From: Saccoglossus kowalevskii
Lineage: Eukaryota > Hemichordata > Enteropneusta > Harrimaniidae
Direction: 5' to 3'
Length of the DNA stretch: 40,936 nucleotides
Assembly (NCBI RefSeq): GCF_000003605.2
Contig: NW_003154318.1
Span: 1 to 40,936, forward strand
Shown: positions 35,721 to 40,936 of the stretch, piece after piece
How positions within the stretch are numbered: position 1 is the stretch's first letter
How the letters are laid out: each line of letters begins with the position of its first letter
Translations under genes and position numbers: made by a program
The notes under the pieces: generated by a model
Database searches by the model: none
Seen by the model: only the letters and a program-made list of their open reading frames with translations
Told to the model about the DNA's origin: nothing

Positions 35721-35850
35721 AAGTCTTGTAACACATCAGTCCACTTAAGGGTTCCATCACACTAATCTAGTAGAAGTTTTGTAACAGCTCAGTCCACTTA
35801 ATGTTTCCATCACACTAATCTAGTGGAAGTCTTGTAACACATCAGTCCAC
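34454..35850 (+). repeat. Young 824-bp tandem duplication
   Basis: Segments 34454-35025 and 35278-35850 match at a constant offset of 824 bp (15 monomers less one base). They share private variants seen nowhere else together: AACATTTCAGG, CATCACGCTAATC after GGAAC, and CAGGTCCACTCAATGG in the GTCGTG monomer where other copies have CAGATCC. Both copies end in CATCAGTCC, with the same missing G. The right copy has extra single-base losses from about 35735 on. Confidence 0.85.
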
Positions 35851-35975
35851 TTAATGGTTTCATCACACTAATCTAGTGGAAAGTTTTGTAACACTTCAGG
35901 TCCACTTAATGGTTCCATCACGCTAATCTAGTGAGAAAGTCTTGTAACACTTCAGGTCCACATAATGGTTCCTCT
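35721..35975 (+). repeat. Irregular junction between families A and C
   Basis: Monomers show CATCAGTCC twice, TAGTAGAAG, CTCAGTCC and TAGTGGAAG (single-base losses), then GTGGAAAGTTTT, GTGAGAAAGTC and CATAATGG. At 35972/35973 a 10-bp deletion (GGTTCC joined to TCTAGTAGG) makes another 45-bp monomer, this time with TCTAGT intact. Left of it the order is family A; right of it family C. Confidence 0.8.
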
Positions 35976-38265
35976 AGTAGGAAGTCTTGTAACAACTCAG
36001 GTCCACTTAATGGTTCCATCACGCTAATCTAGTAGGAAGTCTTGTAACACTTCAGGTCCACTTAATGGTTCTATCACACTAATCTAGTGGAAAGTTTTGT
36101 AACACTTCAGGTCCACTTAATGGTTCTATCACACTAATCTAGTGGAAAGTTTTGTAACACTTCTGGTCCAGTTAATGGTTCTATCACACTAATCTAGTAG
36201 GAAGTTTTGTAACACTTCAGGTCCACTTAATGGTTCCATCACACTAATCTAGTGGGAAGTCTTGTAACACCTCAGGTCCACTTAATGGTTTCATCACACT
36301 AATCTAGTGGAAAGTTTTGTAACACTTCAGGTCCACTTAATGGTTCTATCAAACATATCTAGTAGGAAGTTTTGTAACACTTCAGGTCCACATAATGGTT
36401 CTATCACATTAATCTTGTAGGAAGTCTTGTAACACTTTAGGTCCACTTAATGGTTCCATCACACTAATCTAGTAGGAAGTCTTGTAACACTTCAGGTCCA
36501 CTTAATGGTTCTATCACACTAATCTAGTAGGAAGTCTTGTAACACATCAGGTCCACTTAATGGTTCCATCACACTAATCTAGTAGGAAGTGTTGTAACAC
36601 TTCAGGTCCACTTAATGGTTCTATCACACTAATCTAGTAGGAAGTTTTGTAACACTTCAGGTCCACTTAATGATTCTATCACACTAATCTAGTAGGAAGT
36701 CTTGTAACACTTCAGGTCCAGTCAATGGTTCTATCACACTAATCTAGTAGGAAGTCTTCTAACACTTCAGGTCCACTTAATGTTTCTATCACACTATTCT
36801 AGTAGGAAGTTTTGTAAAACTTCAGGTCTACTCAATGGTTCTATCACACTAATCTAGTAGGAAGTCTTGTAACACTTCAGGTCCACTTAATGGTTCCATC
36901 ACACTAATTTAGTAGGAAGTTTTTGTAACACTTCAGGTCCACTCAATGGTTCTATCACACTAATCTAGTAGGAAGTCTTGTAACACTTCAGGTCCACTTA
37001 ATGGTTCTATCACACTAATCTAGTAGGAAGTCTTGTAACACTTCAGGTCCACTTAATGGTTCTATCACACTAATCTAGTAGGAAGTCTTGTCACACTTCA
37101 AGTCCACTCAATGGTTCTATCACACTAATCTAGTAAGAAGTCTTGTAACACTTCAGGTCCACTTAATGGTTCCTCGAGTAGGAAGTCTTGTAACACTTCA
37201 GGTCCACTTAATGGTTCTATCACACTAATCTAGTAGGAAGTCTTGTAACACTTCAGGTCCACTTAATAGTTCCTCAAGTAGGAAGTATTGTAACAACTCA
37301 AGTCCACTTAATGTTTCCATCACACTAATCTAGTAGGAAGTCTTGTAACACATCAGGTCCACTTAATGGTTCTATCACACTAATCTAGTAGGAAGTCTTG
37401 TAACACATCAGGTCCACTTAATGGATCTATCACACTAATCTAGTAGAAAGTTTTGTAACACTTCAGGTCCACTTAATGGTTCTATCACACTAATCTAGTA
37501 GGAAGTTTTGTAACACCTCAGGTCAACTTAATGGTTCCATCACACTAATCTAGTAGAAAGTCTTGTAACACTTCAGGTCCACTTAATGGTTCTATCACAC
37601 TAATCTAGTAGGATGTCTTGTAACACTTCAGGTCCACTTAATGGTTCTAATACACTAATCTAGTAGGAAGTTTTGTAACACTTCAGGTCCACTTAATGGT
37701 TCTATCACACTAATCTAGTAGGAAGTCTTGTAACACTTCAGGTCCACTTAATGGTTCCATCACACTAATCTAGTAGGAAGTCTTGTAACACATCAGGTCC
37801 ACTTAATGGTTCCATCACACTAATCAAGTAGGAAGTTTTGTAACACCTCAGGTCCACTTAATGGTTCTATCACACTAATCTAGTAGGAAGTTTTGTAACA
37901 CTTCAGGTCCACTTAATGGTTCTATCACACTAATCTAGTAGGAAGTTTTGTAACACTTCAGGTCCACTTAATGGTTCCATTACACTAATCTAGTAGGAGG
38001 TCTTGTAACACATCAGGTCCACTTAATGGTCCTATCACACTAATCTAGTAGGAAGTCTTCTAACACTTCAGGTCCACTTAATGGTTCTATCACACTAATC
38101 TAGTAGGAAGTTTTGTAACAGCTCAGGTCCACTTAATGTTTCCATCACACTAATCTAGTGGGAAGTCTTGTAGCAGCTCAGGTCCACCTTATGGTTCAAT
38201 CACACTAATCTAGTAGGAAGTCTTGTAACACATCAGGTCCACTTAATGTTTCCATCACACTAATG
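35976..38265 (+). repeat. Family C block, longest copy
   Basis: Landmarks from 36390 (ATTAATCTTG, CACTTTAGG, AGTGTTG, CCAGTCAATGG, CACTATTCTAG, GTAAAACTTC) match 1080-1560 in order. About five extra monomers then intervene, including AATTTAGTAGG with a run of five T (about 36912), before the pair of 45-bp monomers at 37173 and 37273. GGATCTAT, AGAAAG, AGGATG (about 37612), GGTTCTAATACAC, AATCAAGTAGG and CATTACAC follow. It ends in TAATGTAGTGGG and leads directly into B at 38270. No GGAAC monomer occurs between 35559 and 38496. Confidence 0.86.
37173..37283 (+). repeat. Paired 45-bp monomers (CTCGAG 37173-37178)
   Basis: Two 10-bp deletions (ATCACACTAA lost) lie 100 bp apart at 37173/37174 (TTCCTCGAGTAGG) and 37273/37274 (TTCCTCAAGTAGG, followed by GTATTGTAACAACTC). 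They repeat the pair at 1584 and 1684 with the same spacing. The first differs only in AGTAGG here and AGTGGG there. Confidence 0.87.
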
Positions 38266-40135
38266 TAGTGGGAAATCTTGTAACACCACAGGTCGACTTA
38301 ATGGTTCCATCACACTAATCTAGTAGGAGGTATTGTAACACTTCAGGTCCACTTAATGGTCCTATTTCACTAATCTAGTAGGAAGTCTTGTAACACTTCA
38401 GGTCCACTTAATGGTTCTATCACACTAATCTAGTAGGAAGACTTGTAACACTTCAGGTCCACTTAATGGTTCCATCACACTAATCTAGTAGGAAATCTTG
38501 GAACACCTCAAGTCCACTTAAAGGTTCCATCACACTAATCTAGTAGGAGGTCTTGTAACACTTCAGGTCGACTTAATGGTCCTATCACACTAATCTAGTA
38601 GGAAGTCTTGTAACACTTCTGGTCCACTTAATGGTTCTATCACACTAATCTAGTAGGAAGTTTTGTAACACTTCAGGTCCACTTAATGGTTCCATCACAC
38701 TAATCTAGTAGGAGGTCTTGTAACACTTCAGGTCCACTTAATGGTCCTATCACACTAATCTAGTAGGAAATCTTCTAACACTTCAGGTCCACTTAATGGT
38801 TCTATCACACTAATCTAGTAGGAAGTTTTGTAACAGCTCAGGTCCACTTAATGTTTCCATCACACTAATCTAGTGGGAAGTCTAGTAGCAGCTCAGGTCC
38901 ACCGTATGGTTCAATCACACTAATCTAGTAGGAAGTCTTGTAACACATCAGGTCCACTTAATGTTTCCATCACACTAATCTAGTGGGAAGTCTTGTAACA
39001 CCACAGGTCCACTTAATGTTTCCATCACACTAATCTAGTGGGAAGTATTGTAACACTTCAGGTCCACTTAATGTTTCCATCACACTAATCTAGTGGGAAG
39101 TCTTGTAGCAGCTCAGGTCCACCTTATGGTTCAATCACACTAATCTAGTAGGAAGTCTTGTAACACATCAGGTCCACTTAATGTTTCCATCACACTAATC
39201 TAATGGGAAGTCATGTAACACATCAGGTCCACTTAATGGTTCCATCACACTAATCTCGTAGGAAATCTTGTAACACATCAGGTCCACTTAATGGTTCCAT
39301 CACACTAATCTAGTAGGAGGTCTTGTAACACATCAGGTCCACTTAATGGTTCCATCACACTAATCTAGTGGGAAGTCTTGTAGCAGCTCAGGTCCACTTA
39401 ATGTTTCCATCACACTAATCTAGTGGGAAGTCTTGTAACACTTCAGGTCCACTTAATGTTTCCATCACACTAATCTAGTGGGAAGTCTTGTAACACCACA
39501 GGTCCACCTTATGGTTCAATCACACTAATCTAGTAGGAAATCTTGGAACACCTCAAGTCCACTTAAAGGTTCCATCACACTAATCTAGTAGGAAATCTTG
39601 TAACACATCAGGTCCACTTAATGTTTCCATCACACTAATCTAGAAGGAAGTCTTGTAACACTTCAGGTCCACTTAATGTTTCCATCACACTAATCTAGTG
39701 GGAAGTCTTGTAGCAGCTCAGGTCCACATTATGGTTCAATCACACAAATCTAGTAGGAAGTCTTGTAACACATCAGGTTCACTTAATGGTTCCATCACAC
39801 TCATCTAGTAGGAAATCTTGGAACACCTCAAGTCCACTTAAAGGTTCCATCACACTAATCTAGTAGGAAGTCGTGTAACACATCAGATCCACTTAATGGT
39901 TCCATCACACTAATGTAGTAGGAAGTCGTGTAACACATCAGATCCACTCAATGGTTCCATCATACTAATCTAGTAGGAAGTCTTGTAACACATCACGTCC
40001 ACTTAAGGGTTCCATCACACTAATCTAGTAGGAAGTCTTGTAACACATCAGTCCACTTAATGGTTCCATCACACTAATGTAGTAGGAAGTCGTGTAACAC
40101 ATCAGATCCACTCTATGGTTCCATCATACTAATCT
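38266..40135 (+). repeat. Most complete family B block
   Basis: About 34 monomers can be read in order: CCACAGGTCGAC (38292), AGGAGGTATT, AGGAAGACTT, GGAAC (38496), second GTCGAC (38567), CTTCTGG, CTTCTAACAC, CTAGTAGCAGC with CACCGTATGG (about 38882), CCACAGGTCC, GTCATG (about 39210), CTCGTAGG (about 39255), paired GGAAC at 39541 and 39816, TCTAGA at 39639, and GTCGTG groups with CTCTATGG (about 40110). It is the best reference for B. Its CACCGTATGG variant is shared only with the block at the left end of the window. Confidence 0.88.
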
Positions 40136-40936
40136 AGTAGGAAGTTTTGTAACACTTCAGGTCCACTTAATGGTTCTATCACACTAATCTAGTAGGAAGT
40201 CTTGTAACACATCAGGTCCACTTAATGGTTCCATCACACTAATCTAGTAGGAAGTTTTGTAACACTTCAGGTCCACTTAATGGTTCTATCACACTAATCT
40301 AGTAGGAAGTTTTGTAACACTTCAGGTCCACTCAATGGTTCTATCACACTAATCTAGTAGGAAGTTTTGTAACACTTTAGGTCCACTTAATGGTTCCATC
40401 ACACTAATCTAGTAGGAAGTCTTGTAACACTTCAGGTCCACTTAATGGTTCTATCACACTAATCTAGTAGGAAGTCTTGTAACACATCAGGTCCACTTAA
40501 TGGTTCCATCACACTAATCTAGTAGGAAGTTTTGTAACACTTCAGGTCCACTTAATGGTTCTATCACACTAATCTAGTAGGAAGTTTTGTAACACTTCAG
40601 GTCCACTTAATGGTTCTATCACACTATTCTAGTAGGAAGTTTTGTAACACTTCAGGTCCACTCAATGGTTCTATCACACTAATCTAGTAGGAAGTCTTGT
40701 AACACTTCAGGTCCACTTAATGGTTCCATCACACTAATCTAGTAGGAAGTTTTGTAACACTTCAGGTCCACTCAATGGTTCTATCACACTAATCTAGTAG
40801 GAAGTCTTGTAACACTTCAGGTCCACTTAATGGTTCTATCACACTAATCTAGTAGGAAGACTTGTAACACTTCAGGTCCACTCAATGGTTCTATAAACAC
40901 TAATCTAGTAAGAAGTCTTGTAACACTTCAGGTCCA
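40136..40936 (+). repeat. Family C block, right-truncated by the window
   Basis: Near-consensus monomers alternate AGGAAGTTTT and AGGAAGTC, with GGTTCTAT, CACTCAATGG, CACTTTAGG (about 40373) and CACTATTCTAG (about 40624). The order resembles 1050-1560 and 36390-36960. The last complete monomers contain AGGAAGACTT and CTATAAACAC, the latter a one-base gain. The array runs off the end of the window in mid-monomer. Confidence 0.82.

Larger units (their letters stand above)
232..39870 (+). repeat. GGAAC marker monomers, 35 copies, defining HOR phase
   Basis: A diverged monomer with CTTGGAACACC, CAAGTCC and TTAAAGG recurs at these starts of TCTTGGAAC: 232, 3016, 4336, 5381, 6976, 8021, 8296, 9507, 10496, 12091, 12366, 13576, 14620, 14895, 15940, 16988, 18688, 19953, 20833, 21878, 23741, 25443, 25718, 26763, 27863, 29454, 30499, 31379, 32534, 33855, 34735, 35559, 38496, 39541 and 39816. 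Spacings are whole numbers of monomers: 1,045 bp is the most frequent, then 275, 880, 1,595 and 1,210. It has lost the GGTCC (AvaII-type) site that the standard monomer carries. The span given covers the first to the last copy and is not a continuous element. Confidence 0.93.
1..40936 (+). repeat. Satellite DNA array, ~55-bp monomer, head to tail
   Basis: The entire window is about 744 head-to-tail copies of a 55-bp unit. Taking position 1 as the first A of AATCTAGTAGG, the consensus has GAAGTCTTGTAACAC at about 11-25, TTCAGGTCCACTTAATGG at 26-43 and TTCCATCACACT at 44-55. All copies lie on the same strand; I saw no inverted monomer, no inserted element and no non-satellite sequence. The consensus is about 40% GC with no CpG. 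Coding is excluded: 55 is not a multiple of three, and TAA/TAG triplets (two TAGs in CTAGTAGG, TAA in TGTAAC, CTTAATGG and across the monomer junction) close every forward frame within about 165 bp; the reverse strand has TGA, TAA and TAG likewise. Arrays of this kind are typical of eukaryotic heterochromatin, and a centromeric or pericentromeric place is an inference only. Neither end of the array lies in the window. Confidence 0.98.

Noticed and set aside
1..40936. CRISPR array
   Set aside because: Copies are contiguous 55-bp units that all align over their full length; there are no unique spacers between short repeats, and no cas genes.
1..40936. Repeat-protein coding region or long ORF
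   Set aside because: The 55-bp period shifts the frame at each monomer, and TAA/TAG/TGA close all six frames within about three monomers.
1..40936. Replication-origin iterons or plasmid repeats
   Set aside because: Iteron sets are short and next to a rep gene; here hundreds of copies fill 40.9 kb with no gene nearby.
1..40936. CENP-B box or telomeric repeat in the monomer
   Set aside because: The monomer has no CpG and so cannot contain the TTCG...CGGG pattern of the CENP-B box; no TTAGGG, TTTAGGG or TTAGG tandem is present. TTAAGGG occurs only as a single variant per multimer.
1..40936. Whole window as a pure assembly artefact
   Set aside because: Ordered monomer types, private variants shared at several exact offsets and long tracts of exact periodicity are hard to generate by error; only the clustered-indel joints are suspect.

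Overview
The whole 40.9 kb window is one uninterrupted tandem array of a satellite monomer of about 55 bp, roughly 744 copies, all in the same orientation. I found no gene, RNA gene, transposon, inversion or unique-sequence island. The consensus monomer is about 40% GC, contains no CpG, and carries stop codons that close every reading frame on both strands within about three monomers. A long, locally homogenised, hierarchically organised satellite points to a eukaryotic chromosome (centromeric, pericentromeric, subtelomeric or other heterochromatin). Nothing in the sequence identifies the species.

The monomers are not random variants. About a dozen recognisable types recur in fixed orders and form higher-order repeats (HORs). 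The clearest marker is a diverged 'GGAAC' monomer (CTTGGAACACC, CAAGTCC, TTAAAGG), seen 35 times. The commonest spacing between successive markers is 1,045 bp (19 monomers, allowing for 1-3 bp of indels); other spacings are 275, 880, 1,155, 1,210, 1,320 and 1,595 bp, all whole multiples of 55.

Three block families alternate. Family A is the classic 19-monomer HOR (about 2.5-6.1, 9.3-11.2, 12.8-13.4, 15.3-22.0, 23.3-24.5 and 26.1-35.7 kb). Family B is marked by GTCGAC, CTAGTAGCAGC, GTCATG and CTCGTAGG variants and by paired GGAAC monomers 275 bp apart (about 0-1.0, 6.75-8.7, 9.0-9.3, 11.2-12.8, 13.4-15.3, 24.5-26.1 and 38.27-40.1 kb). Family C is simpler, made mostly of near-consensus CACTTC/GGTTCTAT monomers, and includes the only 45-bp monomers (about 1.0-2.3, 6.1-6.7, 22.0-23.1, 36.0-38.27 and 40.1-40.9 kb). 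The order C then B is preserved at three junctions (2.35, 6.75 and 38.27 kb).

On top of this lie segmental duplications, with private variants shared at offsets of 824, 2,530, 3,356, 4,070, 16,497, 17,422 and about 18,357 bp. Most of the array is strictly 55 bp periodic for kilobases. Nearly all 1-bp length changes fall in a few short clusters (about 9.3-9.6, 16.4, 17.5-17.7, 23.1-23.3, 24.1-24.3, 29.1-29.2 and 35.7-35.9 kb), several of them at family junctions. These clusters are either array breakpoints or places where the assembly consensus is poor. Block edges below are read by eye and good to about one monomer.
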